DNA of 64,000 bases from Microbulbifer sp. SAOS-129_SWC (GTDB lineage Bacteria > Pseudomonadota > Gammaproteobacteria > Pseudomonadales > Cellvibrionaceae). Location of the stretch: positions 2,227,001 to 2,291,000 of the forward strand of contig NZ_CP155567.1 of NCBI RefSeq assembly GCF_039696035.1, given 5' to 3'. Positions 38,350-46,939 of the stretch are shown piece after piece. Numbering within the stretch: the first letter of the stretch is position 1; each line of letters opens with the position of its first letter. Below the pieces are notes generated by a model, which searched no databases, was not told the origin of the DNA, and saw only the letters and a list, made by a program, of their open reading frames with translations. Made by a program: the position numbers and the translations under genes.

Positions 38350-39396
38350 CTACTCTACTTCCAGTAACTCTCTGGCATCGGCGATTTCACTTCGATATTC
38401 ATTGAATATGTTTCTCAGAGAATCGCTGGTAGTGACTTGCGGAGACCACTGGAGCTCCCGCTCCGTGTTGCCAATATGGGGAACCCGGGTCTGGATATCC
38501 TGGTAGCCCTTTCCGTAGTAGTCTTCAGAGGTGACATCAACCAGCTTTACGCGCTCTGCGCCGGGTCGGTATTCGGGGAATTCCTTGGCGATATCAAGCA
38601 TCAATTCAGCCAGTTCCCGAATAGACAGGTCGTTGCGCGGATTGCCAAGATTGTAAATCTTGCCGCTGGCAATACCCTCCTTATTCTCGATGATCTTGAT
38701 TAATGCGGAAATTCCATCATTAATGTCGGTGAAGCTCCTGCGCTGACTGCCGCCATCTACCAGCTTGATTTCCTCGCCGCGTGCGATATGACCGAGAAAC
38801 TGCGTCATGACCCGTGAACTTCCTTCTTTCGGGGTATGCAGGTTATCGAGGCCGCGTCCGATCCAGTTGAATGGGCGGAACAGTGTGTAATCGAGACCCT
38901 GCTGCTGCCCATAGGCGGAAATCACACGATCCATCAGCTGTTTGGCACAGGAATAGATCCAGCGTGGCTTGCTTATTGGGCCCAGCACCAAATTGGATTC
39001 ATAGGGATCAAATTCATCATCGTCACACATGCCGTAGACTTCCGAAGTCGACGGGAAGACCACTCGTTTTTTATATTTTACGCAGGCACGGATAATGGGT
39101 AGGTTGGACTCGAAATCCAGCTCAAAGACACCGAGTGGATTTTTGACATAGCTCACCGGTGTGGCAATGGCGATCAGCGGCAGCACGACATCACACTTCT
39201 TGATGTGATACTCGATCCATTCGTGATTGATGGTGATATCGCCTTCGAAGAAGTTAAAGCGGGGATTGTCGATAATTTTTCCCAGTCGGCTGGACTGCAT
39301 GTCCATGCCCCAGATATTCCAGTCAGTCGTTTCCAGTATTCGTTCTGATAGGTGATGTCCGATAAAGCCGTTAACACCGAGGATAAGTATGTTCAT
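38350..39396 (-). CDS. UDP-glucuronate oxidative decarboxylase (ArnA C-terminal domain as separate protein)
   Basis: The 348-residue extended SDR enzyme begins MNILILGVNGFIGHHLSERI (NAD-binding GxxGxxG). FPSTSEVYGMCDDDEFDP contains the catalytic Ser/Thr, and the YSCAKQLMDR segment the YxxxK pair. LFRPFNWIGRGLDNL and DGGSQRRSFTDINDG are ArnA decarboxylase hallmarks, including the RS pair that distinguishes it from UDP-xylose synthase. It converts UDP-glucuronate to UDP-4-keto-pentose. In E. coli this domain is fused to the formyltransferase as ArnA; here the two are separate genes 49 bases apart. ATG 39396 (GGGAAAGGG upstream) is preferred over 39411. Confidence 0.93.
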   Translation of the reverse strand: MNILILGVNGFIGHHLSERILETTDWNIWGMDMQSSRLGKIIDNPRFNFFEGDITINHEWIEYHIKKCDVVLPLIAIATPVSYVKNPLGVFELDFESNLPIIRACVKYKKRVVFPSTSEVYGMCDDDEFDPYESNLVLGPISKPRWIYSCAKQLMDRVISAYGQQQGLDYTLFRPFNWIGRGLDNLHTPKEGSSRVMTQFLGHIARGEEIKLVDGGSQRRSFTDINDGISALIKIIENKEGIASGKIYNLGNPRNDLSIRELAELMLDIAKEFPEYRPGAERVKLVDVTSEDYYGKGYQDIQTRVPHIGNTERELQWSPQVTTSDSLRNIFNEYRSEIADARELLEVE

Positions 39397-39445
39397 TTTT
39401 CCCTTTCCCATTTTTAAAAGCTGGAGTCTGAGTAGTTATTGCTCT

Positions 39446-40390
39446 CTAAAGGCTTTCTAGTTCTTTTGAAAGCAGAAATTCTTCGCCAAAGTTTTGCTTA
39501 AACAGGCTTTCGGATAGCGGTTTACCATCGAGCTCTGCCTGCGTGAGTATCAGGCTTCTGCCGTCTGCGCAATCTGCCCAAAAGCGGCTGTCTTTCCAGT
39601 GGAGCCGCGGCTGACAAGCGTCCGCTCTATCCTGGCGATAATAGCTCCCCAGGATAGTGAGGCGCTTGTTGCCCAGATCAAAAAAAGCACCCGGGTAGGG
39701 TGGCGCGACCGCTCTGATCAGGTTGTGGATTTCCTGCGCAGACCGGGACCAATCAATTAGTCCGTCGGCTGGCTTCCGTCCGCCAAAGTAGCTACCGGAA
39801 CTGAGCACCAACGGTGTTTCCTTGGCAGTCCCGTCCAGCATTTTTGGCAATGTCCGCAGGAGCACGGTTTCCGCTGCCAGGGTGACCTTTTGAAACACAT
39901 CAGTGGCTGTATCGTTGGGGAGTATCGGCACTGCCTGCTGATCCAGCAGGCTTCCCGCATCGGGTTTCAACACCATTCGATGGAGGCTGGCCCCGGTTTT
40001 TGTTTCGCCATTGATGATCGCCCAGTTTACCGGCACACGCCCGCGGTATTTTGGCAGCAGCGAGCCATGCATATTGAAGGCGCCCGCAGTCGGGATATCC
40101 AGCAGTGGAGCCTGCAGCATATGGCGATAGTAAAAAGAGAAAATTCTTGCCGGGGCCAGGGCCTGGATCTTGTTGACGATATCCGGCGTGTTCGGATCAT
40201 CCGGTTTGATAACCGGGATGTCGTTTCTCTTTGCAAGTGCTTCTACGCTGTCAAACCAGATGTTTTCATTTGGGTTGTCTTCATGCGTGACGACAAGCTG
40301 TATATCAACGCCGCACGATAGCAGAACCTCAATGCCGCGAGCGCCAACATTATGATACGCAAAAACTACTGCGCTATTTCTACCGGGCAT
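39446..40390 (-). CDS. UDP-Ara4N formyltransferase (ArnA N-terminal domain as separate protein)
   Basis: The 314-residue formyltransferase uses 10-formyltetrahydrofolate to formylate UDP-L-Ara4N. FNMHGSLLPKYRGRVPVNWA (about residues 104-123) has the catalytic N-x-H and the SLLPKYRG loop, and GASLHRMVLKPDAGSLLDQQ contains the conserved Asp. A C-terminal OB-like domain (about residues 210-310) follows. It corresponds to ArnA residues 1-305 of enterobacteria. The start overlaps the end of arnC by about 11 bases. Functional separation from the decarboxylase is the notable feature. Confidence 0.92.
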   Translation of the reverse strand: MPGRNSAVVFAYHNVGARGIEVLLSCGVDIQLVVTHEDNPNENIWFDSVEALAKRNDIPVIKPDDPNTPDIVNKIQALAPARIFSFYYRHMLQAPLLDIPTAGAFNMHGSLLPKYRGRVPVNWAIINGETKTGASLHRMVLKPDAGSLLDQQAVPILPNDTATDVFQKVTLAAETVLLRTLPKMLDGTAKETPLVLSSGSYFGGRKPADGLIDWSRSAQEIHNLIRAVAPPYPGAFFDLGNKRLTILGSYYRQDRADACQPRLHWKDSRFWADCADGRSLILTQAELDGKPLSESLFKQNFGEEFLLSKELESL

Positions 40391-41417
40391 CTTCTAATTC
40401 CGTTGCGGTATGTTGGGGGCCTGACTCTTGCACTGATTTTTCCAGCACTGTCTTGATCAGAAATTTTGGACGATTTCTGACCTGGACATAGATCCTGCCG
40501 ACATATTCACCGAGAATCCCCACGGCGAAAAGTAAAACGCCGAGGATGAAAAACGAGATTGCAAATAGGGTAAAGACGCCCTCAACTTCAGAGCCGACAA
40601 TCAGTCGACGCAAGGCGAGGAATAGAACAAAAAGGAAGGAGAATACAGATACCAGCATGCCCACTACGGAAAAAATCTGCAGCGGGAGAATGGAAAAGCT
40701 GGTCATCAGATCAAAATTGAGGTGTATCAACTTAAATAACGAATATTTGGACTCGCCCGCAGCTCTCTCTTCATGTTGCACCACCACCTCTACCGGATTG
40801 GCCGCGTAGATATAGGCCAGTGCGGGTATGTAAGTCTGGGACTCCTGGGAGTCGAGGACAGCCTTCACAATATCGCGGTGATAGGCGCGAAACATACACC
40901 CCTGATCGGTCATATGGACGTTGGAGATCCGCTCGCGCACGCGATTCATGATTTTAGATGCAACATCGCGCCATTTTGAATCCATGCGCTGGTGCCTGAT
41001 GGTGCCGACATAATCGTGCCCGTCATCAAGCTTGCTAACCAGCTTTTCGATTTCTTCCGGAGGGTTCTGTAAATCGGAGTCCAGCGTAATGACATAGTCT
41101 CCCAGAGCGCGCTCGAAACCCGCAACAATGGCAGCATGCTGACCGGCATTTGCCCTGAGAATAACGACTCTGGTCACTTCCGGGCGCTTCTGATACTGCT
41201 GCCGCAGCATTGCTACAGAGCGGTCACGGCTGCCATCATCGACGAAGATAACTTCATAGGACCTGTCCAGGCGATCCATGGCGCCATAGAGCCGGTCAAA
41301 GAGCGATTCGAGCACCGCTTCTTCGTTATATACCGGTATCACAATGGACAGTTCTACCCGGCCATCGGGTGAATTTCGGTGTTCTGAGCCGGTTTTCTCA
41401 ACTTGTTGTAACATCAT
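40380..41417 (-). CDS. arnC: Undecaprenyl-phosphate 4-deoxy-4-formamido-L-arabinose transferase
   Basis: The 345-residue GT2 enzyme has two C-terminal membrane segments (about residues 245-275 and 283-310). ELSIVIPVYNEEAVLESLFD, EVIFVDDGSRDRS, and DYVITLDSDLQNPPEEI (the DxD site, about residue 110) mark the catalytic domain. GRIYVQVRNRPKF is a typical tail. It moves Ara4FN from UDP to undecaprenyl phosphate on the cytoplasmic face. Its ATG overlaps the arnB stop as ATGA; a second ATG at 41414 is adjacent. Confidence 0.93.
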   Translation of the reverse strand: MMLQQVEKTGSEHRNSPDGRVELSIVIPVYNEEAVLESLFDRLYGAMDRLDRSYEVIFVDDGSRDRSVAMLRQQYQKRPEVTRVVILRANAGQHAAIVAGFERALGDYVITLDSDLQNPPEEIEKLVSKLDDGHDYVGTIRHQRMDSKWRDVASKIMNRVRERISNVHMTDQGCMFRAYHRDIVKAVLDSQESQTYIPALAYIYAANPVEVVVQHEERAAGESKYSLFKLIHLNFDLMTSFSILPLQIFSVVGMLVSVFSFLFVLFLALRRLIVGSEVEGVFTLFAISFFILGVLLFAVGILGEYVGRIYVQVRNRPKFLIKTVLEKSVQESGPQHTATELEDAR

Positions 41418-42532
41418 TGGCCTCGCTCGGAAAATAATCCATGCACTGCCTCGCAGACCAGATCAACATCAGAATCCGTCATGGTGGGGAAGAGGGGTAA
41501 TGTGAAGGTCTGGGTGCCGATTCTTTCCGCATTAGGGCAGCTTCCCGGGCCATATCCCAGTTTGCGATACAGTGGAAACAGGTGCATTGCCGGGTAATGC
41601 GCCCCGACCGCGACGCCGCGGTCATTAAAGTAGGCGACGATTTCCTGCCGCTCCATACCGAGCGCCGCTGAATCAATACAGACGCAGAACATATGCCAGG
41701 AATGCCCATCACCATCCTGTGGTTTGATCAGGGCCGGGTGGTCGGGCAGGTGACGGAAATATCTCTGGGCCAAATGCGTTCTGGCCTGATTCCATCCCTC
41801 CAGCTTATCCAGTTGAACGATACCCAGAGCGGCACTGACATCAGAGAGGTTCATTTTCCCTCCCCATTCCGATACCAGAATTTCCCCCTGCGCATCGCGC
41901 TCTATACCATGAAAGCGAAGACGCTCGATCTGCGCCATGAAGTTCTTGTCCGAGCAAGCCAGGGCGCCACCTTCGATAGTGGTCATATTCTTGTTGGGGT
42001 GAAAACTAAAGCAAACGGGATTACCTGCCGAGCCGATTCCGTTACCTTTGTAGTTGGAGCCGATCGCATGGCAAGCGTCTTCAATCACTACGTAACCACT
42101 GTCAGATGCAAGTTTATAAATCGGGTCCATGTCTACCGGCAGGCCGGAGAAATGGACAGGCATTATCGCGCGTGTCTTATCCGTCACTGCAGGCTTTACT
42201 TTTTCGATATCCAGATTGCGGGAGCGAAGATCTACATCCACAAAGACCGGTGTTGCACCCACTCGAAGTACGACATTGGCGGATGCAACAAAACTCATGG
42301 CGGGCACAATGACTTCATCTCCAGGTCCGATACCGGATGCGATGAGTGCCGCTTCCAGGGCCGCTGTACCCGAATTGAACGTTCTAACCTGCGTGCCACC
42401 GCCAATAAAGTCAGCGAGCTTTGCTTCAAACTCCTTGACCTTGGGGCCCGAGGCTAACCAACCGGAGCGCAACACATCCGACACCGCATCGATCTCTTCC
42501 TGGGAGATGGTGGGCCGTGTAAATGGCAGCAT
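41414..42532 (-). CDS. arnB: UDP-4-amino-4-deoxy-L-arabinose aminotransferase
   Basis: This 372-residue PLP enzyme is of the DegT/DnrJ/EryC1 family. MLPFTRPTISQEEIDAVSDV opens the protein, EDACHAIGSNYKG carries the Asp contacting PLP, and FSFHPNKNMTTIEGGAL contains the Schiff-base lysine (about residue 182). It converts UDP-4-keto-arabinose to UDP-Ara4N with glutamate as donor. It lies one base from the small flippase gene and overlaps arnC by four. GAGG is 6 bases upstream of the ATG. Confidence 0.94.
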   Translation of the reverse strand: MLPFTRPTISQEEIDAVSDVLRSGWLASGPKVKEFEAKLADFIGGGTQVRTFNSGTAALEAALIASGIGPGDEVIVPAMSFVASANVVLRVGATPVFVDVDLRSRNLDIEKVKPAVTDKTRAIMPVHFSGLPVDMDPIYKLASDSGYVVIEDACHAIGSNYKGNGIGSAGNPVCFSFHPNKNMTTIEGGALACSDKNFMAQIERLRFHGIERDAQGEILVSEWGGKMNLSDVSAALGIVQLDKLEGWNQARTHLAQRYFRHLPDHPALIKPQDGDGHSWHMFCVCIDSAALGMERQEIVAYFNDRGVAVGAHYPAMHLFPLYRKLGYGPGSCPNAERIGTQTFTLPLFPTMTDSDVDLVCEAVHGLFSERGQ

Positions 42533-42533
42533 G

Positions 42534-42905
42534 TCAAGACCTCGCTAAAACTATTACACCAATAATAATGATGCCGATACCGGCAAGTTTTCCGTAACCC
42601 AGCGACTCACCGAGCAGCCACCATGCCATAAAGGCATTGACTACGTAGCCGATGGAAAGCATGGGGTATGCAATACTGACGTCGACTCTGGAGAGCGCCA
42701 GTATCCAGACAATCACGCTAACGCCGTAGCAACACAGTCCCAGCCATAGCCAGGGTTCACTGATTAGACGATGGGTGATAGGCCAGGCACTATCGATAGT
42801 GAGGCCGATGCTGCCGACTTCACTCACGGACGCTTTTAGCAGCAGTTGCGCGATGGCGTTCAGTAGCACACCGGCCATAATCAACGAGAATGTGACGCCT
42901 GTCAT
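42534..42905 (-). CDS. Small EamA/SMR-type flippase subunit (ArnE/ArnF-like)
   Basis: The 123-residue protein has four membrane segments, ending VSIAYPMLSIGYVVNAFMAW and GKLAGIGIIIIGVIVLA. This is the ArnE/ArnF half-flippase pattern for moving undecaprenyl-P-Ara4N to the periplasmic face. Enterobacteria need both ArnE and ArnF; only one such gene is present here, so it may act as a homodimer or pair with a gene elsewhere. It lies between arnT and arnB on the minus strand. Confidence 0.85.
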   Translation of the reverse strand: MTGVTFSLIMAGVLLNAIAQLLLKASVSEVGSIGLTIDSAWPITHRLISEPWLWLGLCCYGVSVIVWILALSRVDVSIAYPMLSIGYVVNAFMAWWLLGESLGYGKLAGIGIIIIGVIVLARS

Positions 42906-42940
42906 TTGATTACTGTTCCTGTTCTAGGGTTCGCTGGGTG

Positions 42941-44632
42941 CTATTTTAATTGCTTGGCCATGACAATTCGGCGAGGCCCTTCATAAATTATTTCGGTATC
43001 TTTTCCTTTGGCCAGGAAATCTTCCTTTTCGTCAGCGCGGATGACGGCTACTGCCTGTCTCTGCGTATTCCATTTTTTCCAGAACTCGGCCTTGGTGGCG
43101 ATGTACTTTTGCGGTTCGGCTTCAATACCCATTTTCAGTTCGCCGGTGTAGGAGACCAGTGTAATGGGGCGCTCCAGATAGAAGGGCAGGGCCTGGGGAT
43201 AGTTGTCGATAGCGTAAATCGGCGTAGAGTCGTCGGCGTAACTCATGATGGCCTTTGCTTCATCAGCACTGGATCGGGATACGGCGATTGATTGAAAGCC
43301 CCACAAAAACAGCATGGTGCACAGTGTCGCGCATACGCTGGCGACAGGGATGGCCGTTGAAGGTTTGCGTTTCCATTTGAGCAATGCAAAGGCGCCGAGT
43401 CCCAGCGACAAGGCGGCGCCAATCAACCAGGGCCGATAGGCGATAAAGAGCGCGGCGGGATTCTTCTCCGAGGCGAAGTGCGGTCCAAGCATTGCCAAAA
43501 CGAATGCCAGTACTGCCGTAACCAGCATTACCCAGGCGTCACCTTTGACGACCTTGTCCACGCTCAGTCGCTTCGCTGCCAGAAGTGCGACGAATGGGAA
43601 AATGGGCAGTATGTAGGCCGGTAATTTTGAGTGGCCCAAAGAGAAGAAGATGAAAGTGATTGCGATATAAAGCCAGATGAACTTTTCGGTATCGAATCCA
43701 TTTTCTTTGGAGGAACCCCATGAGAACCGTGGAAACAGGACGCTTTTTGCGCTGGTAACCAGCCACGGTAGTACACCTATGATAAATACGCCTAAGAAAT
43801 AGTAAACAGGCCCTTCGCGATGGTGCACGTTGGTTGTATAGCGCTCGAAATGCTCACGAATAAAGAAAAAGTGAAAGAATTCGGGGTTCTGTCGCGAAAC
43901 TTCTATAAACCAGGGTGCACAGACAAGCAGGAACAGGAGTATGCCTTTTACCGGGTGCAGATCTTGTATCAGTTTCCAGTCGCGTTGCCAGAGTAAATAG
44001 CCAACAAGGGCTGCACCCGGCAGAACAACGCCAATGAGCCCCTTTGACAGTACCGCGAATGCCAGAGCTGCCCAGCCAGCCAACATCCAGTTGCGCTTCG
44101 CTTGAGGAGAAATGCCTGGTCTCATCGCCAGGATCGGGCAGCCGACGCCCAGTGTCATGAATAGCGTCAACGTCATGTCGAGCGTGAGGTAGTGACCCGC
44201 CCCGGCGAATAGAACTGTACTTGCAGTCAATAGAAAGCTGTACCGGCCGACGTCGCGCCCGTAGAGGCGCAGCCCCAGGAATCCCATAAACGCTGCGCAA
44301 GCGAAAGAGGCCAGAGCAATCCAGAGGCGTGCGCTCGCGTTACTGTAACCAAAGACCTCATAGCTGGCCGCGGTGAGCCAGTACTGCAAGGCCGGCTTCT
44401 CGAAATATTTCAAGTCATTGAGGCGTGGCGTGGTCCAGTCGCCAGATGAAACCATTTCCCGCGGGATTTCTGCATAGCGCCCTTCGTCTGGCTCAACGAG
44501 GTCGCGGTGGCCCAGTCCGGAAAACCATATGATCAGCAGGAGTGCGACGCACACATAGAAGAGGTTCGTTCTACTGGTGCTACTTTCTTTCACATCTGGA
44601 ATACGATCTGCACTTAGATAGCCTGTGTCCAT
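42941..44632 (-). CDS. arnT: Lipid A Ara4N transferase (GT83)
   Basis: The 563-residue polytopic membrane enzyme is of the PMT/ArnT family. GHRDLVEPDEGRYAEIPREM (about residues 46-65) has the catalytic DEGRYAE motif, and LNDLKYFEKPALQYWLTAA the KPP/FEKP-like loop. About a dozen membrane segments follow, and a periplasmic domain lies near residues 450-563. It transfers Ara4N from the undecaprenyl carrier to lipid A, lowering negative surface charge and giving cationic peptide resistance. AGAGG lies 5 bases before the ATG. It is the first gene of the operon. No PmrA or PhoP box with correct spacing was seen upstream. Confidence 0.93.
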   Translation of the reverse strand: MDTGYLSADRIPDVKESSTSRTNLFYVCVALLLIIWFSGLGHRDLVEPDEGRYAEIPREMVSSGDWTTPRLNDLKYFEKPALQYWLTAASYEVFGYSNASARLWIALASFACAAFMGFLGLRLYGRDVGRYSFLLTASTVLFAGAGHYLTLDMTLTLFMTLGVGCPILAMRPGISPQAKRNWMLAGWAALAFAVLSKGLIGVVLPGAALVGYLLWQRDWKLIQDLHPVKGILLFLLVCAPWFIEVSRQNPEFFHFFFIREHFERYTTNVHHREGPVYYFLGVFIIGVLPWLVTSAKSVLFPRFSWGSSKENGFDTEKFIWLYIAITFIFFSLGHSKLPAYILPIFPFVALLAAKRLSVDKVVKGDAWVMLVTAVLAFVLAMLGPHFASEKNPAALFIAYRPWLIGAALSLGLGAFALLKWKRKPSTAIPVASVCATLCTMLFLWGFQSIAVSRSSADEAKAIMSYADDSTPIYAIDNYPQALPFYLERPITLVSYTGELKMGIEAEPQKYIATKAEFWKKWNTQRQAVAVIRADEKEDFLAKGKDTEIIYEGPRRIVMAKQLK

Positions 44633-45006
44633 TTCTGCCTCTTGCTATTAAACCTTAGAGAGATTCTTGTGGGTGCGATTCGTGGGGCGGGAGGCTATCC
44701 GGGATTGGAATACATGGACTTGTACAGAGCTGCTCGGCACGGGCTATTAAGGCTTGAACAATGTAGGGGTGCCACCGGATGGTCTTCCTGCTTTAACAAC
44801 AAATACTATCCGAATCCCTTGGGGTTTTCACCGGCTTAATGGCCATGAAGCTGGGATTCAAGGCAAAGAAGGCTGCGTCCTTCTGGCCGAAAAGTCAACC
44901 TGACAATTGTGACAGAACCAAAATTCGTCGGCTGTCGTGTAATACCAATTGCCGGGCCGAAAAAATTGCACGGAACCATGCCAACCCCGAGTCGGTACCG
45001 CTTGAT
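44633..45006. other. Intergenic region upstream of arnT
   Basis: About 370 bases of mixed composition that should contain the arn promoter. A CTTAAT-like half-site near 44750 (minus strand) lacks a partner at PmrA spacing. A 65-codon plus-strand open frame has no support. Confidence 0.5.
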
Positions 45007-45036
45007 TTGACATAGTTTTTACATTCTTTTCATTAT
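45007..45036 (+). promoter_or_regulatory. Probable sigma-70 promoter upstream of the efflux operon
   Basis: A perfect TTGACA (45007-45012) is followed after 18 bases by CATTAT (45031-45036) in a clearly AT-rich stretch. It faces the efflux operon but lies about 500 bases before it, so it may first transcribe a short reading frame or leader. Confidence 0.5.
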
Positions 45037-45099
45037 TATTTTATCCCCTCTCCTGTACTCTCCCGCCATCGTTACTAATATTTACCAGCTGAGGGCAAG

Positions 45100-45246
45100 A
45101 TGATGGATCGGAAGCATCCCGATACATTCCCAAATGGAAAAAGGTGCTCGAGATGCGCGCCGATTTCCCGGTTCCCGGCTGACACCAAACTGCTTGTCGC
45201 GGACATCAGCCTGGGGCGCCTGTCCGGTGCCGCTGGCAGTTGGTAA
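45100..45246 (+). CDS. Possible 48-residue small protein in the efflux leader
   Basis: ATGATG at 45100 follows GAGGGC at good spacing. It lies 60 bases after the promoter-like pair at 45007-45036. The frame reads MMDRKHPDTFPNGKRCSRC and then ADTKLLVADISLGRLSGAA before a TAA. A CxxC pair and a basic N-terminus are visible. No family is recognised. It could be a leader peptide or chance. Confidence 0.25.
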   Translation: MMDRKHPDTFPNGKRCSRCAPISRFPADTKLLVADISLGRLSGAAGSW

Positions 45247-45529
45247 GACGTAGGGCTGTTGCGTCGTAATACAGCTCCATCTACTCGCCGAGGGGGAAGC
45301 CCGCAATGACGACATGGTTAAAAAATAACCAGGTCCTTGTTGGTCGCTGGTTCGCCGGCACCAGGCCTGTGAAATGGTCCCTAGACGGGTCGTGTAGGTC
45401 TAGTGCCCGTGGCCGTTACTTTCGACGACTCCATCCTATCGCAACATTAGGTACAGGCCTGTTGGCGTTGTGCTCTTTACGCTCAGGTGTCTGAGCGCTT
45501 CCATGATCCACTGGGGCTGATAAATACGG
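45247..45529. other. Leader region before the outer membrane factor gene
   Basis: Roughly 280 bases with no convincing gene. A 62-codon open frame (45306-45494) lacks domains and a good ribosome site. Confidence 0.4.
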
Positions 45530-46939
45530 ATGATATGGATGTTGAGTTCTGTTCGATTTGATTCTCTTATTATCAGGTCTTTTGCCTTACTTGCTGTTGC
45601 TGCCATCACCAGTTGCACCCGTTACACGCCTCAACCGATTGTCGATGATGCGCCGCCGTTGGCTTCGAGTATGCAAGGTGGCATAGCGATGGCGGCCAAC
45701 CAGCCAGGCTTGCAGCATAGCTATTCCGTTAATTTGGAGGATGGCCTGAATCTCACGGAGATAGGGATTCTCGCCGTCTTGAACAATCCCCGGCTACAAG
45801 CGCAACGCGCAAGTGCGTCGGTGGGTCAGGCGCAGGTCTTTGCTTCCGGGCTGGTCCCCGATCCAAGATTTTCGGGGTCAGTGGATAGGCCGGATAACGA
45901 TGCCCCGGACCTGGTGGATGGCTGGCTGTCGATGCTGGAGTACGATTTCGGGAACTTGATTACGCGTAATGCCCGTATCGAGGCGGCGCAAGCGAGTCAG
46001 GAGAAACTGAATCTCGATATTCTGTGGAAGGAGTGGCAGGTCGATCTGAAGGCGCGCTCTCTGGCCGTAAGGCTTCAGTTTGAACAGCAACAGCTTGCAC
46101 TGCTGCATAACATTAAAGCGCTCTACAAGGAGCGTTACGAGCACTCCGCGAGGGCGTTGGAGCGCCATGACACAACACTCTCGGTCAGCGGTACAGACCT
46201 CTCCGCATTAGCAGATGTCATCAGCCAGCTCTCTCAAGTGGAGCAAACGCACAACAAAACACGCTACGACCTCAATCTGTTATTAGGGCTGCAGGGTGAG
46301 GTTAAGGTCCCGCTATCAGCTATGTCCGCCCCGCCAATGCTGGACCGGACTGTTGCAGAGTCCTACATCCAGAGAATGCCTGCTTCAAGACCGGACCTGT
46401 TATCTCTCAAGGCAGGCTATGCAAGCCAGGAGTCGCGGGTTAGGGCGGCGGTATTGGCACAGTACCCGGCGGTGACCGTGGGTTTCAATCGTGCGCGCGA
46501 TACGAGCAACATCCACAGTAGCGGTGTTAGTGTCAGCCTGCAGTTGCCATTCTTTAGTGGTAACCGTGGCAACATTGCCATAGAGCGTGCGACTCGCCGG
46601 CAGTTGCGCGAGGAATATCACGCAAGGCTTGCTGAAGCGGAGAAAAATGCCAGACAACTTCTCAGCCTGCAGCAGATTCTGCATGACAAGCAGGCGCAGT
46701 TAGAGAAAATCCTCCCCACGTTACAGAGTCAGGTGAATAACGCCAGGGCTGCCTATGCACATGGTGATATCAATGCGCTCACATTTTTGAATTTGGAATC
46801 CACGTGGGTAAACAAAAAATTGGAATCGCTCGATCTCAAAAGATCGCTCTGGGAAAACAGAATTGCGCTTGAAGCATTGCTGGCTATGCCGGAATACAGC
46901 GCCACAAATGTGATTGATCCGTCGGAACCCGTGAAATGA
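45530..46939 (+). CDS. TolC/OprM-family outer membrane efflux lipoprotein
   Basis: The 469-residue protein is the outer membrane channel of a tripartite pump. A lipoprotein signal peptide ends in LLAVAAITSC, with Cys about residue 29 as the lipid anchor. Two long helical OEP repeats follow, with QASQEKLNLDILWKEWQVDL and later QLSQVEQTHNKTRYDLNLLL; heptad-like patterns suit the alpha-barrel. ATG 45530 is used; ATG 45539 is an alternative, and neither has a strong ribosome site. The stop overlaps the next gene as ATGA. The chain resembles metal/HME-type CzcC-like factors as much as drug-type ones. Confidence 0.85.
   Translation: MIWMLSSVRFDSLIIRSFALLAVAAITSCTRYTPQPIVDDAPPLASSMQGGIAMAANQPGLQHSYSVNLEDGLNLTEIGILAVLNNPRLQAQRASASVGQAQVFASGLVPDPRFSGSVDRPDNDAPDLVDGWLSMLEYDFGNLITRNARIEAAQASQEKLNLDILWKEWQVDLKARSLAVRLQFEQQQLALLHNIKALYKERYEHSARALERHDTTLSVSGTDLSALADVISQLSQVEQTHNKTRYDLNLLLGLQGEVKVPLSAMSAPPMLDRTVAESYIQRMPASRPDLLSLKAGYASQESRVRAAVLAQYPAVTVGFNRARDTSNIHSSGVSVSLQLPFFSGNRGNIAIERATRRQLREEYHARLAEAEKNARQLLSLQQILHDKQAQLEKILPTLQSQVNNARAAYAHGDINALTFLNLESTWVNKKLESLDLKRSLWENRIALEALLAMPEYSATNVIDPSEPVK

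Noticed and set aside
44642..44839. 65-codon frame upstream of arnT
   Set aside because: No ribosome site or motif; lies where the arn promoter should be.
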